In this document: piece by piece, positions 6,960 to 11,389 of the stretch
How the letters are laid out: each line of letters starts with the position of its first letter
How positions within the stretch are numbered: position 1 is the stretch's first letter
From: Microbacteriaceae bacterium
GTDB lineage: Bacteria; Actinomycetota; Actinomycetes; Actinomycetales; Microbacteriaceae
Length of the DNA stretch: 11,389 bases
Direction of reading: 5' to 3'
Assembly: GCA_012719255.1 (NCBI GenBank)
Contig: JAAYAS010000255.1
Coordinates: forward strand, 1-11,389
The notes under the pieces: model-generated
Told to the model about the DNA's origin: nothing
The model's input: only the letters and a program-made list of their open reading frames with translations
Databases searched by the model: none
Made by a program: the position numbers and the translations under genes

Positions 6960-7014
6960 GATGCGAGGCGCTCGGCACCGGGGTGTCCAGAGCGTTCGCC
7001 CCGGGCCCCCGCGC

Positions 7015-7119
7015 GTCAGCCGCGCCAGGGCAGGTCGGCCGCGTGCTCGTCGGGGCGGCCGCGAGCGGGCGGGCCGCCTGCACTCCCCGGGCGGGTCAGC
7101 CGCGCGCGGGCAGGTCGGC
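7015..7119. repeat. Direct repeat duplicating the 3' end of the SprT-like gene
   Basis: Positions 7015-7039 and 7095-7119 are 25-base direct repeats with 23 identities, 80 bases apart. Both begin GTCAGCCGCGC and end GGGCAGGTCGGC. The right copy carries the real stop codon and last codons of the SprT-like gene (ending DLPARG). The left copy would encode DLPWRG-stop. This looks like a remnant of tandem duplication at the gene end. Confidence 0.75.
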
Positions 7120-7587
7120 GAAGCGCTCGGCATCGGAGCGCTCGCGCCAGCGCAGCACGAACCGGCGGTCGAATCGGGGCGAGCAGCGCGCGCACGAGTG
7201 CTCGCGACCCTGCTGCGGCCTGCGGAACCGCAGCACCTCGTGCCCGGCGGGGCAGACACCGATCCACTTCGCGTGCTCGCGGGCGACCTCGCCGTCGTGC
7301 GTGCGGTCGCCGGTGTATCCGATCGCGTGCGCGGTGCGTCGCCAGGCCGGTCCGTGCCCGGCCGCGTGACCGGCGAGCGCGTGCGCGATCTCGTGCAGCA
7401 GGGTCTGCCGGTTCGTCGCGTCGTCGTAGCGGGCGACGAGATATCGGGAGAGCGTGATGCGGCGCCGGCGGAAGTCGCAGTTGCCGGCGCGGCGCTTCGC
7501 GTGGTCGAACGCGAACGTCCACGTGCCGTCGAGGTGCTCGTCGAACAGCTCGCGCGCCATGCGCCGCACGTCGTCGAGATCGCTCAC
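7096..7587 (-). CDS. SprT-like zinc metalloprotein
   Basis: This 163-residue protein has the SprT-like (zincin) core. HEIAH at 65-69 provides two zinc ligands and the catalytic glutamate, and H78 in HGPAW is the expected third ligand. Upstream strands (WTFAFDHAKRRAGNCDF, RRITLSRYL) are typical of the family. The C-terminal part has C112, H116, C132 and C135, which suggests a small zinc ribbon. Eukaryotic Spartan relatives cleave DNA-protein crosslinks. The bacterial role is not established. The GTG start is chosen because AGGAGGAG lies 5 bases before it. The in-frame extension upstream is Arg/Gly low complexity. The GTG overlaps the stop of a possible upstream mini-ORF (GTGA), suggesting coupling. 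Confidence 0.93.
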   Translation of the reverse strand: MSDLDDVRRMARELFDEHLDGTWTFAFDHAKRRAGNCDFRRRRITLSRYLVARYDDATNRQTLLHEIAHALAGHAAGHGPAWRRTAHAIGYTGDRTHDGEVAREHAKWIGVCPAGHEVLRFRRPQQGREHSCARCSPRFDRRFVLRWRERSDAERFADLPARG

Positions 7588-7751
7588 GCCGTCTCCTCCT
7601 GCTCGTTCTCGGACCCGGGGTCCCCGCTTCCGGCCGGTTCCATCCGGACTTCCGCGACCTCGGCCACGGCTTCCGCCGCCTCGGCTTCGGTCTCCGCCGC
7701 GTCGGTCACGGCTTCCGCCGCCTCGGCCTCGGTCGTCGTGGCCTCGGCCAA
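7584..7751 (-). CDS. Possible Ala/Glu-repeat mini-protein coupled to SprT-like gene
   Basis: This is a tentative 55-residue frame. It reads as an Ala/Glu helix built on two 14-residue repeats (TEAEAAEAVTDAAE at 7-20 and TEAEAAEAVAEVAE at 21-34), then an acidic tail ending ENEQEETA. Nearly 90 % of its third codon positions are G or C, as in real genes here, and its stop overlaps the SprT-like GTG (GTGA), the usual coupling arrangement. Against it, the only nearby start is a TTG at 7751 without a ribosome site, no ATG or GTG lies further up in frame for a long way, and repeats alone can create open frames. It may be a truncated or frameshifted remnant of a longer gene. Confidence 0.35.
   Translation of the reverse strand: MAEATTTEAEAAEAVTDAAETEAEAAEAVAEVAEVRMEPAGSGDPGSENEQEETA
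7665..7748. repeat. 42-base tandem repeat, two copies (14 codons)
   Basis: Units at 7665-7706 and 7707-7748 both begin CACGGCTTCCGCCGCCTCGG and have a period of 42 bases. The period is a multiple of three and keeps the Ala/Glu frame open on the minus strand. A partial match precedes it at about 7651-7664. Confidence 0.75.
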
Positions 7752-7916
7752 CGCCGCAGGTAGGTGCCCGGGGGCTCGGGAGCACCCTACGCATCCCCGC
7801 CGACGCGCGTCGCCGCGCGCGCCGTCGCTGTGGATGCCGCTCGTTCCCGTGAATTGTGGAGGCTGCGGGCCGCCTCGCCCCGATCGCGACGACGGATGCG
7901 CTCGACGCACGGGCGC

Positions 7917-7978
7917 GCATCCCCTGCACTCAGGCGATCGAGCGCGAGCGCTCCGGGTGCTCGAGCAGGGGCAGATGC
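7917..7978. repeat. Double hairpin with nested arms
   Basis: CCCCTGC (7921-7927) pairs with GCAGGGG (7965-7971), and inside it GAGCGC (7940-7945) pairs with GCGCTC (7948-7953) about almost the same centre. GCAT (7917-7920) and ATGC (7975-7978) extend the outer arm past a three-base bulge. The arrangement of an outer and an inner stem resembles the larger palindromes nearby, with different sequence. It lies upstream of the SprT-like unit. Confidence 0.6.
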
Positions 7979-7994
7979 CGGCCGCTCCGGCGCC

Positions 7995-8074
7995 CCGCGC
8001 GCATCCCCGGTACTCTGGCCCGCGCTCGCGCGCCGAGTTTTCCGGGCAGGCGCCACCGCGCGCATCCCCGGTAC
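7995..8074. repeat. 19-base perfect direct repeat, 61 bases apart
   Basis: CCGCGCGCATCCCCGGTAC occurs at 7995-8013 and again at 8056-8074. A weaker relative beginning GCGCGCATCCCCTG overlaps 7914-7927. The second copy ends in the GTAC that forms the left tip of the 76 bp palindrome, so these short repeats may be element ends or remnants. Confidence 0.8.
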
Positions 8075-8146
8075 GAAGAGGTGCGCGCTGAGCAGCGACA
8101 CGCCGCATTCGGGGCGTGTCGCTCCGGAGCGCGCACCTCTCGGTAC
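8071..8146. repeat. 76 bp two-stem palindromic element, copy A
   Basis: The element is symmetric about 8108.5. GTAC stands at both tips (8071-8074, 8143-8146), AGAGGTGCGCGCT (8077-8089) pairs perfectly with AGCGCGCACCTCT (8128-8140), and AGCGACACGCC (8094-8104) pairs perfectly with GGCGTGTCGCT (8113-8123) around an 8-base loop. Its reverse complement matches the element at 9100-9174 at about 70 of 76 positions. It carries no open frame of its own worth calling. As RNA it would fold into a very stable hairpin. Confidence 0.9.
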
Positions 8147-8253
8147 GCGGCTCGGGCGACGACGCGATGCGCGAGTACGTAGTCCCGTGCAGGTGCGCGA
8201 TTTCCCGGCAGTCGGCGGTTCCGGGCAGGGGCGTACCCCCGGGTATGCGGTCC

Positions 8254-8351
8254 CGCGCCGCGCGACCGACCGCACGGGCGAGCCCGACCGGGTCAGGCGC
8301 CGCGATCCTCGCGCCGCGCGACCGGCCGCCCTGGCCGGCCCGGGTCAGGCG
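8254..8351. repeat. Direct repeat spanning the 3' end of the TPR gene
   Basis: The 46-base stretch 8254-8299 and the 42-base stretch 8310-8351 both start CGCGCCGCGCGACCG and end CCGGGTCAGGCG, with a four-base length difference between. The second copy contains the TPR gene's stop codon (minus strand, 8345-8347). The first therefore looks like a copy of the gene's extreme 3' end and downstream sequence. Confidence 0.7.
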
Positions 8352-8914
8352 TCGATCGAGGTGATCGGCTCGTCGAGCTCCTCGGGGCCGGCGGCGCCGT
8401 CGAGGCGGGCGCGGACGGCCTTGATCGCGAAGCGCGTCGAGTTGGTCTGGTCGGCGGGGATGCCGTCGGACTCGCGGTACTTCAGCGCGCGCTCGAAGTC
8501 GGCGAGCGCCTCGTCGTAGCGCTCGAGGTCGAAGTAGACCTTGCCGCGGTGCTGCAGCGCGAAGCCGGCGAGCTCGCCCCACTCGTGGGCGATCGCCTCC
8601 TCGACGCAGTTGGTGAGCTCGCCGAGAGCGACGTCGAGGTTGCCGCGGAACTGCTCGACCTGGGCGCGTCGCACGCGCGCCGCGAGCGAGTCCTCGCGCG
8701 AGCCGGTGAAGCGCGACTGCCGACAGGCGGCCTGCGCGCACTCGAAGGCCTCGTCGTAGCGGCCGAGCAGGCGCAGCAGCGCGACCCGCTCGTTCAGCGC
8801 GGTGAGCGAGCGGTACCGTTCGATCTCCGCGTAGCGCGCAGCGGCGGCCTCCGGGTCGATGCGCTCGCGCAGCGTCTCGGGGTCGTAGCCAAGGATGATC
8901 GGAGTGTCGGACAC
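8345..8914 (-). CDS. TPR-repeat protein, function unknown
   Basis: This 189-residue protein is predicted all-helical. The clearest tetratricopeptide repeat is at 116-149 (AGFALQHRGKVYFDLERYDEALADFERALK), with canonical G-Y-F-A spacing. A second lies near 41-64 (NERVALLRLLGRYDEAFECAQAA) and a looser one near 78-111. It should be a small cytoplasmic scaffold that binds another protein. I know no specific family function. The GTG at 8914 (VSDTPIILGYDP) is chosen over upstream ATGs, which would translate the neighbouring palindromic element. TACGCT ends exactly 7 bases before this GTG, implying a leaderless mRNA. The gene is isolated, with both flanks occupied by inverted copies of the palindromic element. 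Confidence 0.85.
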   Translation of the reverse strand: MSDTPIILGYDPETLRERIDPEAAAARYAEIERYRSLTALNERVALLRLLGRYDEAFECAQAACRQSRFTGSREDSLAARVRRAQVEQFRGNLDVALGELTNCVEEAIAHEWGELAGFALQHRGKVYFDLERYDEALADFERALKYRESDGIPADQTNSTRFAIKAVRARLDGAAGPEELDEPITSIDA

Positions 8915-8921
8915 GCTCCCG

Positions 8922-8927
8922 AGCGTA
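8922..8927 (-). promoter_or_regulatory. Leaderless -10 box TACGCT for the TPR gene
   Basis: On the minus strand TACGCT is followed by CGGGAGC (7 bases) and the GTG at 8914-8912. GGGAG is too close to the start to serve as a normal ribosome site. The hexamer is identical to the one ahead of the threonine aldolase gene. Confidence 0.6.
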
Positions 8928-8967
8928 ACCGCGCCCCGCACCGGCGCGGGCGAACCGTCGCCGCGTG

Positions 8968-9000
8968 CCGCGCATCCGGCGAAGGCGCCCGGATGCGCGG
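8968..9000. repeat. Perfect 12-base hairpin
   Basis: CCGCGCATCCGG (8968-8979) and CCGGATGCGCGG (8989-9000) form a perfect stem with a 9-base loop. It stands about 40 bases upstream of the TPR promoter and about 270 bases beyond the spermidine synthase-like stop, so it may end read-through transcription from that gene. Confidence 0.75.
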
Positions 9001-9099
9001 GGCCGGGATGCATCGGACCGCGTCTCCGGCGACGGGCCGGGATGAGCCAGGTGGGGTCCATGGCGCTGCGGCCGGGATGCGTCGGGCGCGGGTGCGGCC

Positions 9100-9174
9100 G
9101 TACCGAACGGTGCGCGCTCCGGAGCGACACGCCCCGGATGCGGCGTGTCGCTCCCAGCGCGCACGTCTTCGTAC
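9100..9174. repeat. 75 bp two-stem palindromic element, copy B (inverted)
   Basis: GTAC stands at both tips. GTGCGCGCT (9110-9118) pairs with AGCGCGCAC (9156-9164), and GGAGCGACACGCC (9121-9133) pairs with GGCGTGTCGCTCC (9142-9154) around the 8-base loop CCGGATGC. It is the reverse-orientation counterpart of copy A, with five mismatches and one single-base gap by hand alignment. Some changes keep pairing within the inner stem, extending it from 11 to 13 pairs, whereas the outer stem has shortened. Confidence 0.9.
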
Positions 9175-9190
9175 GCAGAAGCGCGCGGGG

Positions 9191-9254
9191 CCGCGCATTC
9201 GACGGTGCCCGGCCGCGCCGGGCCGCGCATCCGACGGCCCCCGACCGCGCCGGG
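9191..9254. repeat. 32-base tandem duplication
   Basis: Units at 9191-9222 and 9223-9254 both begin CCGCGCAT and end CCGCGCCGGG, with four differences. The pair lies 17 bases beyond the spermidine synthase-like stop, in the direction of its transcript. Confidence 0.75.
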
Positions 9255-9271
9255 CCGGGCGCCCGCCCGCT

Positions 9272-10126
9272 CTACGTGAACAGCCGCTTCGGCAGCGGCG
9301 ACGACTCGGCGTCGTCGTCGCGCCTCGGCGCCGCCCCGCGCAGCCAGCGCACCGCGGCCGCGTCGTCGACGACGACCGCCGGCGGGAATCCGCTCGCCGC
9401 GAGCCGCGCGAGGCCGGGCAGCTCGAGCGGGGCGGCGGAGGCGGCGGCGACGATGTTGCCGAAGCGGCGGCCCTTGAGCACCGAGGGGTCGGCGACGAGC
9501 ACGACCGGGCCGATCGCCTCGCGCAGCGCCGCGATCTGGCGGCGCGCGTACCGCAGCTCGTGGCCGTCGGCGACGTTCGCGAGCAGCACGCCCTCGGCGG
9601 CGAGCAGGCGCCCCGCCTCGCCGAAGAACTCGACGGTGGTGACGTGGGCGGGCGTCTGGGGCCCCGCGAACACGTCGACGACGAGCGCGTCGACCCGCCC
9701 GACGAGCCCGCCGGGCAGGCGGCCGAGCTGCTCGCGGGCGTCGCCGTAGCGCATCCGGATCGACGCGCCCGCCGGCAGCGGCGCGTGCTCGCGCACGAAG
9801 TCGATGAGGTCGCGCTCGAGCTCGATCACCTGCTGCCGCGAGCCGGGCCGGGTCGCCTCGACGTAGCGGGGGATCGTCATCGCGCCGGCGCCGAGGTGCA
9901 CCGCGGTGAGCGGCCGGCGCGGCGCGAAGGCGAGGTCGAGCACGTGGCCCATGTGGCGCACGTACGAGAACTCGAGCTCGGTCGGGTCGAGCAGGTTCAC
10001 CTCCGACTGCGGCGTGCCGTCGACGATGAGCTGCCGGCGGTCGCCGTCGCGCACGAAGCGGGCGAGGCGCCCCGAGGCGAGGCGGACCGGCTCGGGGTCG
10101 GGGAAGGGGGTGCTGCGGCGCGACAT
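9272..10126 (-). CDS. Spermidine synthase-like SAM-binding protein
   Basis: This 284-residue protein has the Rossmann methyltransferase fold of the spermidine synthase superfamily. An N-terminal beta region (QLIVDGTPQSEVNLLDP, 32-48) precedes the nucleotide-binding loop HLGAGAMTIPRY (77-88). E102 in QVIELE would hold the ribose, D129-A130 in YGDAR contacts the adenine, and VDALVVDVFAG (145-155) is the active-site strand. The putrescine-binding residues of true aminopropyltransferases are not evident, so I would not call it a spermidine synthase. It may be a methyltransferase or a ligand-binding relative. The C-terminal 20 residues are charged. The start at 10126, rather than the in-frame ATG at 10135, is favoured because GAGAAT ends 7 bases before it. 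Confidence 0.88.
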   Translation of the reverse strand: MSRRSTPFPDPEPVRLASGRLARFVRDGDRRQLIVDGTPQSEVNLLDPTELEFSYVRHMGHVLDLAFAPRRPLTAVHLGAGAMTIPRYVEATRPGSRQQVIELERDLIDFVREHAPLPAGASIRMRYGDAREQLGRLPGGLVGRVDALVVDVFAGPQTPAHVTTVEFFGEAGRLLAAEGVLLANVADGHELRYARRQIAALREAIGPVVLVADPSVLKGRRFGNIVAAASAAPLELPGLARLAASGFPPAVVVDDAAAVRWLRGAAPRRDDDAESSPLPKRLFT

Positions 10127-10133
10127 CCGCCCC

Positions 10134-10139
10134 ATTCTC
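10134..10139 (-). promoter_or_regulatory. Leaderless -10 box GAGAAT for the spermidine synthase-like gene
   Basis: GAGAAT keeps the A at position 2 and the T at position 6 of a TANNNT box. It is followed by GGGGCGG (7 bases) and then the ATG at 10126-10124. The spacing equals that of the other leaderless candidates, although the first base is not T. Confidence 0.4.
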
Positions 10140-10266
10140 GCAGTCGGATGCGGCGGGGCGCGCCAGTGCCCGAGCCGCGCCCGCCCCGCATCGCGGACAG
10201 GCGGCCACGGCAGCGGCTCCCGATCGAGATCGGGCGGGGGAGGGAAAGCTGGCAGGCGGCTGGGTG

Positions 10267-10289
10267 TTCTTTTGAATGAGTCAAAAGAA
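10267..10289. promoter_or_regulatory. Fur-type operator upstream of the Fur-catalase operon
   Basis: TTCTTTTGA (10267-10275), five bases ATGAG, and TCAAAAGAA (10281-10289) form a perfect 9-5-9 palindrome. It is the most AT-rich spot in the right end of the window. It covers the likely -35 (TTGAAT, 10272-10277) and most of the spacer, so a bound repressor would block RNA polymerase. Given the Fur-family gene that starts 17 bases further on, autoregulation is the natural reading. Confidence 0.85.
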
Positions 10290-10299
10290 GGGGTATGCT
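10272..10299 (+). promoter_or_regulatory. Leaderless promoter of the Fur-catalase operon
   Basis: TTGAAT (10272-10277) and TATGCT (10294-10299) are 16 bases apart and fit -35 and -10 boxes. TATGCT is followed by GGTGGGC (7 bases) and the ATG at 10307, predicting transcription from the start codon itself. The earlier in-frame ATG at 10295 lies inside the -10 box and so would not be on the mRNA. Confidence 0.7.
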
Positions 10300-10306
10300 G
10301 GTGGGC

Positions 10307-10735
10307 ATGACGCTGCTCGAGCACTCCTGGCCCGACCGCCTCCGCGCGGCCGGTCTGCGGGTGACCCCGCGCCGCGTCGCGGTGCTCGAGACGCTCGACG
10401 CGCATCCGCACTCGTCGGCCGACGAGCTGCACACGCGCGCCGAGGCCCGCCTCGATCACCTCACCCGGCAGGCGGTCTACATCAGCCTCGCCGATTTCGT
10501 CGGCCACGGCCTCGTGCGCAAGATCGAGCCGCCCGGCTCGCCCGCGCGCTACGAGACCCGCACCGCCGACAACCACCACCACCTGGTGTGCGAGCAGTGC
10601 GGTGCGATCGCCGACGTCGACTGCGCGGTCGGCGCGGCCCCGTGCCTCACCCCCGACGACGACGCCGGGTTCTTCGTCCACACCGCCGACGTCACCTACT
10701 TCGGGCTCTGCCCGCAGTGCCGCGACGCCGGCTGA
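10307..10735 (+). CDS. Fur-family peroxide-responsive regulator of catalase
   Basis: This 142-residue protein has the standard Fur length and layout. An N-terminal winged helix (RLRAAGLRVTPRRVAVLETL, 11-30; DHLTRQAVYISLADFVGHGLVRKIE, about 50-74) is followed by the dimer/metal domain. The domain has HHHLVCEQCG (90-99) and a second CPQC (135-138), so both halves of the Cys4 structural zinc site are present. Its position directly before a catalase, and the palindromic operator over its own promoter, identify it as the FurA/CatR/PerR-type sensor. It represses itself and the catalase until peroxide oxidises its metal centre. The start is set at 10307 from the promoter geometry. The peroxide specificity is inferred from context. 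Confidence 0.93.
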   Translation: MTLLEHSWPDRLRAAGLRVTPRRVAVLETLDAHPHSSADELHTRAEARLDHLTRQAVYISLADFVGHGLVRKIEPPGSPARYETRTADNHHHLVCEQCGAIADVDCAVGAAPCLTPDDDAGFFVHTADVTYFGLCPQCRDAG

Positions 10736-10787
10736 CGCGACTCCACCGACCACCCGATCCCCCGAACCACGAGCAAGGAGCAGCCAC

Positions 10788-11389
10788 GTGACCCAGTTCG
10801 AATCGAACATCGACCCCAGCCTGCCGTCGACCCGGCAGAACGGCGCCCCCGCCGAGAGCGACCGCAACTCGCTCACCGTCAACAGCAACGGCGCCATCGC
10901 CCTGCACGACGTGCAGCTCGTCGAGACCCTCGCCGCGTTCAACCGCGAGCGCGTGCCGGAGCGCAACCCGCACGCCAAGGGCTCGGGCGCGTTCGGCACC
11001 TGGGAGACCCTCGAGGACGTCTCGAAGTACACCCGCGCCTCGGTGTTCCAGCCCGGCGCGAAGGCGCGCGTGCTCATCCGCTTCTCGACCGTCGCCGGCG
11101 AGCAGGGCTCGCCCGACACGTGGCGCGACGTCCGCGGCTTCTCGCTCCGCTTCTACACCGACGAGGGCAACCTCGACATCGTCGGCAACAACACCCCGAT
11201 CTTCTTCCTCCGCGACCCGATGAAGTTCCCCCACTTCATCCGCTCGCAGAAGCGCCTCCCCGACTCGGGCCTGCGCGACAACACCATGCAGTGGGACTTC
11301 TGGACGCTGAACCCCGAGTCGGCGCACCAGGTCACCTACCTCATGGGCCCCCGCGGTCTTCCCCGCAGCTGGCGCACCATGAACGGCTA
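10788..11389 (+). CDS. katA: Monofunctional heme catalase (3' end beyond window)
   Basis: The first 200 codons of a catalase of about 500 residues are present, and the frame is still open at the window end. The N-terminus (TVNSNGAIALHDVQLVETLA) is followed by NPHAKGSGAFG, with the distal catalytic histidine H62. RFSTVAGEQGSPDTWRDVRGF (98-118) comes next, then GNNTPIFFLRDPMKFP (133-148), with the conserved distal asparagine, and RSQKR (152-156). The enzyme dismutates hydrogen peroxide to water and oxygen in the cytoplasm. The sequence resembles the small-subunit clade 3 enzymes. The start is GTG, with AAGGAG 7 bases before it. It lies 52 bases after the Fur-family gene on the same strand and is presumably co-transcribed and peroxide-induced. 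Confidence 0.96.
   Translation, partial: MTQFESNIDPSLPSTRQNGAPAESDRNSLTVNSNGAIALHDVQLVETLAAFNRERVPERNPHAKGSGAFGTWETLEDVSKYTRASVFQPGAKARVLIRFSTVAGEQGSPDTWRDVRGFSLRFYTDEGNLDIVGNNTPIFFLRDPMKFPHFIRSQKRLPDSGLRDNTMQWDFWTLNPESAHQVTYLMGPRGLPRSWRTMNG

Larger units (their letters stand above)
7752..8344. other. 593 bp intergenic region of palindromes and direct repeats
   Basis: No gene is supported between the SprT-like unit and the TPR gene. From left to right it holds a TAGGGT -10-like box on the minus strand (7784-7789), a double hairpin (7917-7978), a 19-base direct repeat (7995 and 8056), the 76 bp palindrome (8071-8146), a near-palindrome of GCGTACCC and GGGTATGC (8231-8248), and a 46-base direct repeat that runs into the TPR gene end (8254-8351). 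Open frames across it are arginine-rich shadows without domains. Confidence 0.7.
8915..9271. other. 357 bp intergenic region rich in hairpins and repeats
   Basis: No gene is supported between the TPR and spermidine synthase-like genes. Besides the TPR promoter it contains the 8968-9000 hairpin, GGCCGGGATG three times at 34-35 base spacing (9001-9010, 9035-9044, 9070-9079), the palindromic element at 9100-9174 and a 32-base tandem pair (9191-9254). Confidence 0.7.

Noticed and set aside
5690..7369. A 559-residue plus-strand frame opposite the threonine aldolase and SprT-like genes
   Set aside because: This is the antisense of well-supported genes, rich in Arg/Val/Asp, with no domain. Long shadow frames are expected at this GC content.
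7752..8344. A CRISPR array in the repeat-rich spacer
   Set aside because: The repeats are unequal in length, irregularly spaced and mostly inverted. There are no uniform repeat-spacer units and no cas genes.
8915..9130. N-terminal extension of the TPR protein to an ATG at 9130
   Set aside because: It would translate the palindromic element and the GGCCGGGATG repeats, and a good -10 box lies between it and the GTG at 8914.
8071..9174. A complete insertion sequence or composite transposon around the TPR gene
   Set aside because: The bracketed gene is a TPR protein and not a transposase, and I see no target-site duplication outside the palindromes. Only a non-autonomous repeat family is supportable.
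7584..10208. An 874-residue minus-strand frame across the TPR and spermidine synthase-like genes
   Set aside because: It is Arg/Ala-rich without domains and runs out of frame over two genes with recognisable folds. Only its last 55 codons have gene-like codon use, and these are listed separately.
10295..10306. Upstream ATG at 10295 as the start of the Fur-family gene
   Set aside because: It lies within the likely -10 box, and the ATG at 10307 sits 7 bases after it at the predicted transcription start. The family N-terminus also fits the shorter form.

Overview
The window comes from a very GC-rich bacterium (roughly three quarters G+C by eye, third codon positions almost all G or C). The gene families (paired CE1758/CE1759-type flavin enzymes, an SprT-like protein, a UPF0310/EVE protein, and a Fur-type regulator in front of a monofunctional catalase) and the -10 boxes of the form TANNNT point to an actinobacterium. 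Microbacteriaceae is my best guess, by inference only. No rRNA, tRNA, CRISPR array, phage gene or transposase is visible.

Layout. Bases 1-450 are a G-rich, repeat-filled stretch without a credible gene. 451-2386 (minus) is a two-gene operon: an LLM-class flavin monooxygenase followed by its partner FMN reductase, behind an unusually AT-rich promoter with an operator-like palindrome. 2687-4068 (plus) is a translationally coupled pair: a strongly acidic hypothetical protein and a protein with a divergent FHA-like domain. It converges, across a strong terminator hairpin, on a minus-strand pair made of an ornithine cyclodeaminase/mu-crystallin family enzyme and an EVE-domain protein (5669-4151). 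Next, all on the minus strand, come a threonine aldolase-family PLP enzyme (6835-5774), an SprT-like zinc metalloprotein (7587-7096) with a possible coupled Ala/Glu-repeat mini-protein ahead of it, a TPR protein (8914-8345) and a spermidine synthase-like protein (10126-9272). The right end (plus) holds a Fur-family regulator and the first 200 codons of a catalase, behind a 9-5-9 palindromic operator: a classic peroxide-stress module.

The least ordinary material lies between genes. Two 75-76 bp self-complementary elements, about 92 % identical and in opposite orientation, flank the TPR gene. A 78 bp element of the same two-stem architecture, sharing the inner-stem sequence GGCGTGTCG, sits between the SprT and threonine aldolase genes. 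Other hairpins, short direct repeats and duplicated gene 3' ends fill the same intergenic regions. This looks like an intergenic palindromic repeat family of the REP/MITE type. I see no mobilising gene in the window.

A second recurring pattern is transcriptional. Four genes (threonine aldolase, TPR, spermidine synthase-like, Fur) have a -10-like hexamer ending exactly 7 bases before the start codon and no good Shine-Dalgarno sequence. This predicts leaderless mRNAs and decides the start codon of the Fur and spermidine synthase-like genes.
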